From Shouchella clausii (GTDB lineage Bacteria; Bacillota; Bacilli; Bacillales; Bacillaceae_D): a DNA stretch of 64,000 nucleotides. The notes beneath the pieces were generated by a model. The model was not told the origin of the DNA. It saw nothing but the letters and a program-made list of their open reading frames with translations, and searched no databases. Of this stretch, positions 55,952-64,000 are shown in pieces. Each line of letters starts with the position of its first letter. The stretch's first letter is position 1. The DNA lies in the NCBI RefSeq assembly GCF_001598215.1, contig NZ_BCXJ01000005.1, positions 1-64,000 on the forward strand. The letters are read 5' to 3'. The translations under genes were made by a program, and so were the position numbers.

Positions 55952-56312
55952 TTGCTTCCACTTCCTTCTTTTGAACCAGTGTAATGGTCATTAATTGTTT
56001 GATTTGTTCATTCTCTAATGAATAAAATGCTAATTTTCCTTCCTTGCGATATGTCACTATTCTTTGTTTATGAAGAATTCGTAAATGATGAGAAGCTGTA
56101 GCTATCGAAGAACCAATAATGTTAGCGATGTCACATACACACAACTCATCCTCTTGACATAAAGCATAGGAAATCTTTGCTCTATTTTCATCTGCAAGTA
56201 TTTTAAATAATTGAGCAGCACTAGAAATATCTTGTTGTTGCAAATCTTCTTGTATTCGATTGACTTTTTCTTCGTCATAACAAAAAATTTCACACATATC
56301 TTTATTACTCAT
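55944..56312 (-). CDS. cadC: cadmium-sensing ArsR/SmtB repressor CadC
   Basis: A 122-residue winged-helix repressor, same length as pI258 CadC. The Cd(II) ligands Cys7, Cys11, Cys58 and Cys60 (CEIFC and ELCVCD) are in the exact pI258 positions. The recognition helix lies in [16 protein letters not shown]. The start is the ATG eight bases after GGAG. It binds inverted repeats just upstream (56332-56394) and releases on Cd/Pb/Zn. First gene of the cadC-cadA unit. Confidence 0.95.
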   Translation of the reverse strand: MSNKDMCEIFCYDEEKVNRIQEDLQQQDISSAAQLFKILADENRAKISYALCQEDELCVCDIANIIGSSIATASHHLRILHKQRIVTYRKEGKLAFYSLENEQIKQLMTITLVQKKEVEASV

Positions 56313-56331
56313 TATCTTCACTCCATTTCAT

Positions 56332-56394
56332 TCAAATATTCATTTGATTATAGTGTAATACATTTTTGCGTTTCATTCAAGTGTTAATTTGAAT
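56332..56394. promoter_or_regulatory. CadC operator and promoter region
   Basis: Two inverted repeats of the ArsR/SmtB type: TCAAATATTCATTTGA (56332-56347) and ATTCAA-8-TTGAAT (56375-56394). Between them, on the minus strand, TATAAT (with an upstream TGAAAC at 17 bases) looks like the -10 box, so a bound repressor would cover the promoter. Confidence 0.75.
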
Positions 56395-57237
56395 ATAATG
56401 AAGGATAAATTTCTTTCAATTATTAAATATTGGAATATAAGTTTTCTGTCCATCCAAAATATCTCCTACCGAAAGTATTCAAGAAAAAAATGCGGTAAAT
56501 GGTAACAACAATCAGCAAAGGAGGTATTATAAAAATGCTTATAAGATACGCTAAGAGCCTTGCTGAAAAGTCTAAAGCTGGGAAAATAATAATAAATTAT
56601 TGATTTTAAGTAATTAAGATGTTAAGAAAACATATGAATTTTGATTGTATAAAAGCGATCACCACTTCTCTAGTACCAAACAGGTAAGTGATGATCGCTT
56701 ATACAATCTTTATACAAAATTTCTTTTTATTCCTAATTTGTTAAGCCAAAGATCAGAACCTTCTAATTGCCTAATTTCATTCATTATTGCCCGTTGTTAC
56801 AGTTCTAATTGGTCAATTATCTTAATTAATTCAGGAATAGCATGATCCACCGTATATAGATCATCTGCCATTAGGCAATAAGTGACTTTAACTAATTTTT
56901 CTTCTATTTCTGCAAAATATAATTTTCGATTTAACTGATGAGCAAGTAGATTCCTTTCTGTTTTTTAGATAATAACCTCAAATCCTCCTTACTATCTTTT
57001 AATCATACATTGTGAAAAAATGTTTAATCAATTTCTCTTGTATAAAGTCAGCACATAAGGAAACTTTGATATAACCACATTCTATAATCTATAGACAACA
57101 ATTTAGTGTTAAAAACTATCCATTGACTAAACTTCATGGAGAGCATTTAAATCTGATAAAAATAAATAGCAATCACCACCTATTTATTGTAGATTGAACA
57201 GGTAGTGATTCTTTATACTTTCCGACTAAAAGCCTTC
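56395..57237. other. tet(M)-slot junction region: small ORF, hairpins and gene debris
   Basis: This 840-base gap holds a 22-residue ORF after a strong AAGGAGG site (56535-56603), unverified. A long hairpin at about 56645-56707 has arms around AAGCGATCACCACTT and its near-complement. A similar shorter hairpin lies at about 57166-57215 (AATCACCACCT / AGGTAGTGATT). Between them, minus-strand frames carry a frameshifted fragment with FAEIEEKLVKVTY and DHAIPELIKIIDQLEL, of unknown family. Confidence 0.5.
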
Positions 57238-58149
57238 TTATTCAACTATCATCCAGTTAGAACCTTTCTCTAATGTGAGGTCATATTGTGAAAGTTGTGT
57301 TGCTTTTGTGGTATTATCCAAATACTTCACTGTAACCCAAGCTTTAATCTGATTATCTTGTTCTTGATATACTGGATTTACAAGTTCAGAAAATATATAG
57401 TCCCTTTCAATAGATGGTAAAGCATTGTTCTTTACATAATATGCAAGCTCTTGTTCTGTCGCAGTAGGGTAAGAAGCAAAAAATGTCTCTAAAAATAGAG
57501 TGACTTCTTCTGCTGTTTCTGATTCTACCGTTCCGTTACTTTCAACTTGTTCTGGTGTAAAGTTAGATTTTTTGGGCTTATCCCACAGAGTAGGGTTTTG
57601 CGTAATAACCAGATTCTCTTGTTCATCTTGATAAATTACAATGCGATAGGTTGAACTTGTTAATGTGCTGTCTTTATCTTCCGTAATTTTTTGCTGTACG
57701 AAATAAACCACCGAAAAAGTATTTTCTGTTTCTTCTGTTAACGACCAAATGTTTATATTTTGCACAGTAGAACTCGTTGGAATATCATCTCGAACCATAT
57801 CGGTATTTAAAGATTGTAGTTCTTCTGTCAAATAACCAGTCAATTTTTCGGTTCGTTCTTCCAATGCTTCGGCTTCATTTTCCCACGTGTAATAGTCTTT
57901 CACAAAGTTTCTTGTAAAACTTTCTATCGCCGTTGTATCTGAAATCGTTGCTTCAATTACTTTCGTTTCGTGTATCGTATGCTGGTCAATCGCTGTAAAG
58001 TTTTTATAGATTCCAAAGGCTAGACTGCTGATTAATAGAATCCATAAAAATAGAACCGACTTTTTACGCTTCCCAACGGTTCTCACTTTCACCTTTTTTT
58101 CTTTCTTTAACTGTGCCTGCTTTTCTTTCTTATTAAAAGGAAACTTCAT
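57238..58149 (-). CDS. conjugal transfer protein, TcpC/Orf13-like
   Basis: A 303-residue protein: basic N-terminus, one membrane helix (about 30-48), and an extracytoplasmic part with TcpC-type domains (IESFTRNFVKDYYTWE and a C-terminal WVTVKYLDNTTKATQLSQYDLTLEKGSNWMIV). Matches Tn916 Orf13. It would be part of the transfer channel. It follows orf14 with 17 bases between. Confidence 0.93.
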   Translation of the reverse strand: MKFPFNKKEKQAQLKKEKKVKVRTVGKRKKSVLFLWILLISSLAFGIYKNFTAIDQHTIHETKVIEATISDTTAIESFTRNFVKDYYTWENEAEALEERTEKLTGYLTEELQSLNTDMVRDDIPTSSTVQNINIWSLTEETENTFSVVYFVQQKITEDKDSTLTSSTYRIVIYQDEQENLVITQNPTLWDKPKKSNFTPEQVESNGTVESETAEEVTLFLETFFASYPTATEQELAYYVKNNALPSIERDYIFSELVNPVYQEQDNQIKAWVTVKYLDNTTKATQLSQYDLTLEKGSNWMIVE

Positions 58150-58166
58150 ACTATCCCAACCTTTCC

Positions 58167-59204
58167 TTAGTTTTTGATACGTCCTGCACCTACAAGATGT
58201 GTTTGCCAGTAAGAAGAAGTTAAATCTGCATAACCAATCGGAGATCCTGCATGGAACATTTGGTTATTGCCAACATAAATACCGTTATGTGTAATGTAGT
58301 TGGCGGTATTGTAAGTCGAATGGAAAAATACTAAATCTCCTGGCTTTGCTTCTGACAAAGGAATGTGTTCTGTTGCGTCATATTGCTCTTGTGCGGTTCG
58401 AGGTAAATTAATTCCTGCTTCACGGAAAATCCATTGCATAAGCCCACTACAATCAAACGAAGTATTCGGATGAGCCCCTCCAAAAACATAAGGGTAGCCT
58501 TCATATTTTAGTGCTTCTTCCATTACTAATTGAAAGGTATCATCATCAAAGGATGGTGTTGTACGAAGGTAAGGCTGCAACAAATCCACATAAAACATGT
58601 TGCCATAGCTGTAACGCCAACCTCCGTTTTTTTCAACTGCAATAGGGTTCGAGTAGGTAACTTTATTTCCTTCTGATCGGGATCGCTCTTTCGCAAAGCT
58701 TTCCGCCAGTTCAAAAGAGTAAGAGTTTCCCCGTTCTGCCACATAATCAATAAAAGCACCGCCATAGTTATAACTTTGAAGAACAGTGGAATCATCCACG
58801 CCTTTTGTATCTGCTGACTGTAATAAGCTTGCGAGATATTTCGTTCCCTGTTCAATGGAAGTTTCTGTATCTAAGGTGTTGGGCGGTAAGCCTAACGATT
58901 CACTGCTTTGCATGACATCTTCCGCAGTACCGCCACTTTCAACGGCAATAATCGCAAGTAAGATCGGCACGTAGTCGCTAATCCCATATTCATTTGCGTA
59001 TTTTTCCACCATCGGTTGATGAGCCAGCACATCTTCGGATAGAGAAACATTTTGCCAATCATCTGGTGAACCTAAATCTAGGGAAGAATCAAAATCGCCT
59101 GCTTCATCGGAAATAAAAATAGCCACAAAGGCAAGCAAGCCTAGAAATGCTAAGAAGCCTATTCCACCGACAAGCAACATGATTTTCAGACGTAAGAGTA
59201 TCAT
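58167..59204 (-). CDS. conjugal lysozyme/NlpC-P60 protein, Orf14-like
   Basis: A 345-residue secreted bifunctional wall hydrolase: N-terminal membrane anchor, a soluble lytic transglycosylase/lysozyme-like domain (PILLAIIAVESGGTAEDVMQSSES and LQSYNYGGAF), then NlpC/P60 with intact FDCSGLMQWIF and His in THNGIYVGNNQMFHAG. It opens the wall for the transfer channel. The ATG overlaps the orf15 stop. Compare the Cys-lacking protein at 48020. Confidence 0.95.
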   Translation of the reverse strand: MILLRLKIMLLVGGIGFLAFLGLLAFVAIFISDEAGDFDSSLDLGSPDDWQNVSLSEDVLAHQPMVEKYANEYGISDYVPILLAIIAVESGGTAEDVMQSSESLGLPPNTLDTETSIEQGTKYLASLLQSADTKGVDDSTVLQSYNYGGAFIDYVAERGNSYSFELAESFAKERSRSEGNKVTYSNPIAVEKNGGWRYSYGNMFYVDLLQPYLRTTPSFDDDTFQLVMEEALKYEGYPYVFGGAHPNTSFDCSGLMQWIFREAGINLPRTAQEQYDATEHIPLSEAKPGDLVFFHSTYNTANYITHNGIYVGNNQMFHAGSPIGYADLTSSYWQTHLVGAGRIKN

Positions 59205-61378
59205 GGACGCTTCCTCCTAACCGTTTGTCTTTGACGTGGAGGTGTTGGTTGTTTTCGAGTCTGCTTTCTAGGAAGGGCAGGACGTTGAATGACTTGTTGC
59301 TTCTTTGCTATTGGTGTCTGCTTTGGAAGTCGGACAGGGTGTGCCTTTCGATAGGACTTCTTTCTGTCGATCGATTCTTTATAAGGTTGATTGGCTTTTT
59401 CCTTTGGATTTCGTAATACTTGTTTTTCTTCTTTTGGCATAGGAACTTGTTTCCTTTGACGACTTTCAGGAACTAGCCTGTCTTTCGGATTCATTTTCTG
59501 TTTCTCTTTTATTAAAGAAGAAGGAGACTTCTTTTGTGTTGTTGGCTTATTGGAGTAAGCAGTGGTATTCTTCTGCTTTTTGTCCAATGCTTGACGCTTT
59601 TCTGCAATCGTTTGTCGATGTTTACTGGTGCGTTCCGTATTTTCACGTTGTCGTTGTTCTTTGGCTTGAATGATTCCTTGTTTAAAGTCTTTGCTTGGTT
59701 GTTGAAGCCTTTCTTTTCCTTTTATTGCAGCGTATTTTGCGGTTGTCGGCAAATCTTTCATTTGTTGTTTTCTGTGTTGGAAATTTGTACGCACACGATT
59801 TTTCGTGTCTAACACTTTTCCAGTAGATTGTCCGATTTTCTGACTAAACGATTTTCTCTCTCCATTGTTTGATTCCTTCTGATTCTGCTTGTTGGCTGAC
59901 AAACGCTGTAAAGGACGTAAAGGAGAGAAGGAACGTTTTGTTTTTCCTGATTGACTCATCATCTTGCCAACAGTTGCCCCAGCCGTTACCCCTGTCAATG
60001 TGCGTCCAATGGAACGTTGTAATCGACGACCACTGCGGTATGCCATCTGTTTCGGACGACGCATAACGCTCCGTCCAACTTGTTGACTATCGCTACTTTG
60101 TAACCGAAACATACCCATAATGTCGCCAAGCTTCATGTAGATTCCTGCGAAGGTTACAATCTGTAAAAAAGCAATTAAGAAAAATGGATAGGTGCTCGTT
60201 AATCCGTAGAGCATGGACGAAATACTGAAAGCAACAGTAATCACAAGTGTGATTCCAGCCCGCAACATAATCACATTAAACAGCTTTAAAATCGCTTGTT
60301 TCCCTATGTTTTCGAAAGTTGGTATCATGGAAAGAAGGAAACTGATTGGTAGAAATGTCGCAAACACAATAAAAAGTAGTTGCGAGAAAATAGCCATTCC
60401 CGACAGCAAAAATATAAAAATCGAAATCCCAATGTTAAATAAAAATAAGAAAAAGACCATCCCTAAACGTGTGGTGGTCTTGGTAATGGTCAAATTTTTA
60501 TTATCGTAATCCTCAATCTCTGCTTGAACGGCTGCTTCTCGATCTTCTCCATTATTTGTGTCAGGACTGATGGAAACTAAAGCTTCTACACGTTCTTCTC
60601 CAATTGCTTCTTTGTCGGAGTTATCAAACTGCAATAACAGCCAAGGCTGTTCCACTTGAATGGAAAAGAGATTATTACGAATCATATCGACACTATCTCT
60701 GCCTTGACTGTTGGAGTTTGGCATTAAAATGTTCGTTCCTAAATCAAGGGCTGCTTCACTGACATCTGCGGAAAAATCATTAATTTTTGTAATATACGTG
60801 GGGGCAAAAGCAATAAAGGCAGCCGATACGATAAACACGACTAGAAAATTGATAATCGCTCGTATCGCCTTTGTCGTTTCTCGTTTCATTAAGCCTGTGT
60901 AGGTCACATAAATACCCAACACTAATACAAAGAGGAGAAGGAAACCCACATAAAACCCTTCTGTTCCAAATCCTTCTGCGGTAACCCCTGCTAGTGTTTG
61001 CATATTTTCCCCAATGGCGGTTGCCGTTTCGGAAATAAAGTCTAAAGAATATGCTTGCTGCACCAAGTAACCTGTCGCATTAGAGAGATACAGGTTAATA
61101 ATCCAAATAAAATTGGTGATGGTGTATAGTCCATACATGACTTGTTTGCCTATACCATCATCCCAATTCCACGGCAGCCAATCCCAGCCTGAATCGACGT
61201 AAAAATCTAATTGATAATGATCCAATGGATAGAGGGAATAAAGGTTATCTTCTGATACGGTATCATCGACTAATCCAGCCGCATGAGTTATCGTAAATAG
61301 AGAAAGAAACCATAAAAAAATGACCGCACTAATAAGTACCGTCACAATAGCGATTTTTTTAAGTTTTGGTTTGTTCAT
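59201..61378 (-). CDS. conjugal transfer membrane protein, Orf15-like (CD3337/EF1877 family)
   Basis: A 725-residue protein. Signal/anchor helix at the start, then about six helices between residues 135-430, and a ~280-residue basic tail rich in Lys, Arg and Gln with Pro-rich end (RKQTRKQPTPPRQR). It matches Tn916 Orf15, the polytopic VirB6-like part of the transfer machinery. Its start lies five bases after the orf16 stop. Confidence 0.93.
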   Translation of the reverse strand: MNKPKLKKIAIVTVLISAVIFLWFLSLFTITHAAGLVDDTVSEDNLYSLYPLDHYQLDFYVDSGWDWLPWNWDDGIGKQVMYGLYTITNFIWIINLYLSNATGYLVQQAYSLDFISETATAIGENMQTLAGVTAEGFGTEGFYVGFLLLFVLVLGIYVTYTGLMKRETTKAIRAIINFLVVFIVSAAFIAFAPTYITKINDFSADVSEAALDLGTNILMPNSNSQGRDSVDMIRNNLFSIQVEQPWLLLQFDNSDKEAIGEERVEALVSISPDTNNGEDREAAVQAEIEDYDNKNLTITKTTTRLGMVFFLFLFNIGISIFIFLLSGMAIFSQLLFIVFATFLPISFLLSMIPTFENIGKQAILKLFNVIMLRAGITLVITVAFSISSMLYGLTSTYPFFLIAFLQIVTFAGIYMKLGDIMGMFRLQSSDSQQVGRSVMRRPKQMAYRSGRRLQRSIGRTLTGVTAGATVGKMMSQSGKTKRSFSPLRPLQRLSANKQNQKESNNGERKSFSQKIGQSTGKVLDTKNRVRTNFQHRKQQMKDLPTTAKYAAIKGKERLQQPSKDFKQGIIQAKEQRQRENTERTSKHRQTIAEKRQALDKKQKNTTAYSNKPTTQKKSPSSLIKEKQKMNPKDRLVPESRQRKQVPMPKEEKQVLRNPKEKANQPYKESIDRKKSYRKAHPVRLPKQTPIAKKQQVIQRPALPRKQTRKQPTPPRQRQTVRRKRP

Positions 61379-61382
61379 CTTA

Positions 61383-61745
61383 TCACTGCCTTTCTAGGAC
61401 AGGTGGGCGAGTGTCGAAAGCGTCAAATAAATCTTCAAAGACAGGGTGGACTTGAATAGTTCCCACTCGTCCATAAAGATCTTGCATAAGGCATTGTCCG
61501 TTTTCCAATTCTCTTAATCGCCGTTGATTCGCTTCATCTTCCGCATTCACGCCAAAAAATTGAAGGGTTTTCTTAATTTCGGTACTGTCTCTGGAACGAA
61601 AAGCGAACTTGACGCCAATATTATTTTTGAGCTTTTCATCGGTTAAATCCGCAGCGTTTTGTGTGACAAAGTATACGCCTGCATTCATCGCACGACCAGC
61701 TCGTACCAGCTTGTTAGAGAGTGTTTTCCCTTGTGCCACCTGCAA
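61383..61745 (-). pseudogene. 3' end of orf16 (conjugal ATPase), cut by the group II intron
   Basis: 121 codons encode the C-terminus of a Tn916 Orf16-type VirB4-like ATPase: TQNAADLTDEKLKNNIGVKFAF, then a tail ending PPVLERQ. The larger N-terminal part must lie beyond the intron, outside the window, so the gene is split rather than deleted. If the intron still splices, the protein could be made. Confidence 0.85.
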
Positions 61746-61754
61746 AAATAGCGA

Positions 61755-64000
61755 TAGGTAACCCTTTGAAATTATCTCCAGGTTTTCCCCCGCCCCACAC
61801 CGTACGTGAGATTTTCACCTCATACGGCGCTCCATCATTTATTTATTGAATTCATTTTTCTTAATCTATCATTCGTTAGAAAATGACTAATTGTTCTTGA
61901 GTTGGTTCTGTTGTTGATATTGGTATTTCATCGTTTTTGACCAATTTACGAAGTTTATTTAATTTCTCCAGTTTTTCATTTGATAAAGAGAGTTGTTTTA
62001 ATAATCGTTGAATAGTTTTAGGTGCTGTCGCATGAATTAGCGTGTGTACTTCTTTTTGGACGAGGACAAGATTCTGATAGGAATCATTCTTTGTCAATAT
62101 CCAAGGTTCTTTATGGTGACAGTGGAAGTCGTTTAAGAAAAGTTCCTCACCTGTTATGGCACACCTACCTTTTTGTGCGACAAATAAAGAAATTCGATTA
62201 TCATTAAACTCAATACTTGCTCTTTCATTTATTACTGGATGTTGTCGTAACCATTGAACTTTCCAATCTGGAACGGATTGTTGTTTTCGATGAATCGCCA
62301 GTCTGCCTTCGGGTGTATATTTGTTATAAGCATGCTGCTTCAACATTGGTTTTCTCATCTGAACATAACCTAAAGGCAGGATAGGGTAATCACGTAAATA
62401 GCGCATTTGTTTTGATTTCAAATACTTCTTGATTCCCTTGTCATGACCTTTATATTCACCTTTTTTGGTCAATCCATCTTGTCGAAGTAAATTATACATA
62501 GTAGTTAGTAGTTGATAATTAATTGGTACGAAATCTAGGTTTACATGTGTGGCTAACGAATAATACTGGTGTATTCCAATAATCATGGAATTATATTTTT
62601 TAACTTCTCGTACCACATCTCTTTGCTTATCCATTTTCTTAATTCGTTTTATTTGTTTTTTAAGACCATGTTTAATGCGTTTAAGAGCTTTTGGCGCAAC
62701 ATGTGAGTGGCAAACTTTTTTGCCACTTTTTGAAACTAACCGCAATGTAAATCCTAGAAATTCGCTAGATTCCTTGTTTAGGTTGGTTATCTGAGACTTT
62801 TCTTCTGATACAGGAAGCCTTAACCTATCTTTTAACCACAGTTTGACTGCATGATATATTTTGTGAGCGTCTGCTTCTGAGCGACAAAATATTTTGAAGT
62901 CATCGCAATACCTCACGATATACATTTCTTTTAGGGACGTAGTCTTTCGTAATTTTTCAAAAACTATGTCCTTTGTCCAAGTAGCCTTTCTTATTGTAGT
63001 TAGGTTTTAACTCCCGACAGGTACGTTCCTCCCATTGATTGGCAATCCACCAATCGAACTCATTCAAATTAATATTTGCAAGTAGGGGACTTAAAATTCC
63101 GCCTTGAGGTGTTCCTTTCGTTGGAATTTCAGTCTCCCCATTTGGAAGGACAATTGGTGCTTTCAACATCTTTCGTAAGATAACCAATAGTTGTTTATCA
63201 CGAATACCCATTGTCCATATCTGGCGCATGAGTTTTCCATGATGAACATTATCAAAGAATCCTTTAATATCTACATCAACTACATAATTTAATCGACTTT
63301 GGTTCATTCGGTACATACACGTAGCTATTGCATTTTCTGTAGACCGTTGAGGTCTAAATCCATAGCTGTGTTTATAAAATTTAGCTTCGCAAATTGGTTC
63401 AAGTACTTGCAGAATACATTGTTGAGTAATTCTATCCCATATAGAGGGGATACCCAACGGTCTTTTACGACCATTTGCTTTAGGAATTTCGACTCTACGA
63501 ACTTTTCTAGGTGTATAGCGTTGAAATCTTTTTTGTACAATTGTAAGAAAGGTAGTGTAGGGGAGGTTTTCAATATCTTTGATGGAAACCCCGTCAATAC
63601 CCTTTGTTTTACTGCCACTATTTCTTTTGATTGTACGATACGCTAATTGAATATTTTCATTTGATGTGATGATGTTCATTAGGTTTTTGAACGAAACTCC
63701 TTCGGCGCTTTTCTGATATAGCTTATCGAAAATTTCGGTCATTCCGTAGTATTCTGCATAACGTAATTTATTATCTTTTAGAACAATTTCTTCTCTAACA
63801 GTTTGTTTCATGGTCTATCACTCCTCTCGTCAGATTCGTGACCTTTTTAGTCCTACTAGAATCCATGAGTAGCGATTAAGTTTTATCAATAAATAAATGA
63901 CTTGTGGCTGTTCCTCCGATTCCATTACAGAATCATCAACGGTCGCGCCACTACTCTCACTAAAGATTAAGAAAAGTTATGCTTTCCTTTTCAACGCTTC
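61755..64000 (-). mobile_element. group II intron in orf16, 3' part (5' end outside the window)
   Basis: Domain V is clear on the minus strand at 61797-61832: CCGTATGAG/CTCACGTACGG hairpin with a GAAA-type loop, followed by a domain VI-like stem (AACCT...AGGGTT) ending near the orf16 sequence. A reverse transcriptase gene lies inside (61876-63811). About 550 bases of domains I-III normally precede the ORF, so the 5' end lies beyond position 64000. It is the kind of intron known from Tn5397 and many Firmicutes ICEs. Confidence 0.85.
61876..63811 (-). pseudogene. ltrA: group II intron reverse transcriptase/maturase, frameshifted
   Basis: The N-terminal frame (63811-62957) has RT blocks: GIDGVSIKDIENL, RRVEIPKANGRKRPLGIPSIWDRI, YSYGFRPQRS-like (KHSYGFRPQRST), DIKGFFDNV and GTPQGGILSPLLANI. 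The second frame (62925-61876) starts just before the catalytic YCDD (IVRYCDDF) and continues with maturase X and an HNH endonuclease (CAITGEELF, CHHKEPW). They join if one T is removed from the T5 run near 62966-62970. So either a T4-to-T5 insertion or a sequence error splits it. Confidence 0.88.

Overview
The window looks like a low-to-mid GC Bacillaceae chromosome, probably an alkaliphilic Bacillus/Shouchella relative. It carries perR, ygzB, gsaB, fabL, recX, mutY and three small spore-coat-core type genes (gamma-type SASP, SspK, a YpzG-like protein) in an order close to the ygz/yga and yfh clusters of B. subtilis. The first ~200 bases are the tandem promoters and leader of a ribosomal RNA operon that reads out of the left edge.

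Layout. (1) 1-17.4 kb is core chromosome: rrn promoters, ygzB, perR with its own PerR box, bcp, gsaB, an aromatic-acid-exporter-type membrane protein, an ABC exporter, a DUF402 phosphatase-like gene, fabL, mutY, yfhP, recX, yfhF and an LD-carboxypeptidase. (2) 17.4-21.8 kb is AT-rich and mobile: a large serine recombinase, a tiny partner ORF, a structured ~250-nt non-coding element, a lone PD-(D/E)XK-like protein, and relatives of the Tn916 regulators Orf7 and Orf8. (3) 22-49 kb is a metal-resistance island: efflux pumps, a thioredoxin system, CopA/CopZ/two CsoR regulators with several CsoR-type operators, a CoA-disulfide reductase-rhodanese, CueP, a membrane-cupredoxin fusion, a multicopper oxidase, CopB, a Cys-rich copper storage protein, a two-component system, a CcdA/DsbD-like membrane protein, a CopL/YdhK-type lipoprotein, an orphan ZnuA with a Zur-like site, and an NlpC/P60 protein that has lost its catalytic Cys. 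(4) 49-64 kb is one end of a Tn916-family conjugative element running off the right edge: int (frameshifted), xis, orf8, orf7, orf9, orf6, then orf13, orf14, orf15 and the end of orf16. A cadmium module (cadD-cadA-cadC) sits where tet(M) lies in Tn916, and a group II intron with a frameshifted reverse transcriptase interrupts orf16.

How it works together. The island combines cytoplasmic copper sensing (CsoR), chaperoning (CopZ), export (CopA, CopB), extracellular binding and oxidation (lipoproteins, CueP, cupredoxin, multicopper oxidase), storage (DUF326 protein) and thiol repair (Trx/TrxB, glutaredoxin-like, CoA-disulfide reductase). The most interesting unexplained feature is a ~250-nt structured element present twice (19442-19692 and 50690-50948). 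Each copy lies between an orf7/orf8 regulatory pair and a recombinase gene, but one recombinase is a serine enzyme and the other a tyrosine enzyme. The two copies have diverged in sequence yet keep the same helices, some with compensatory changes.
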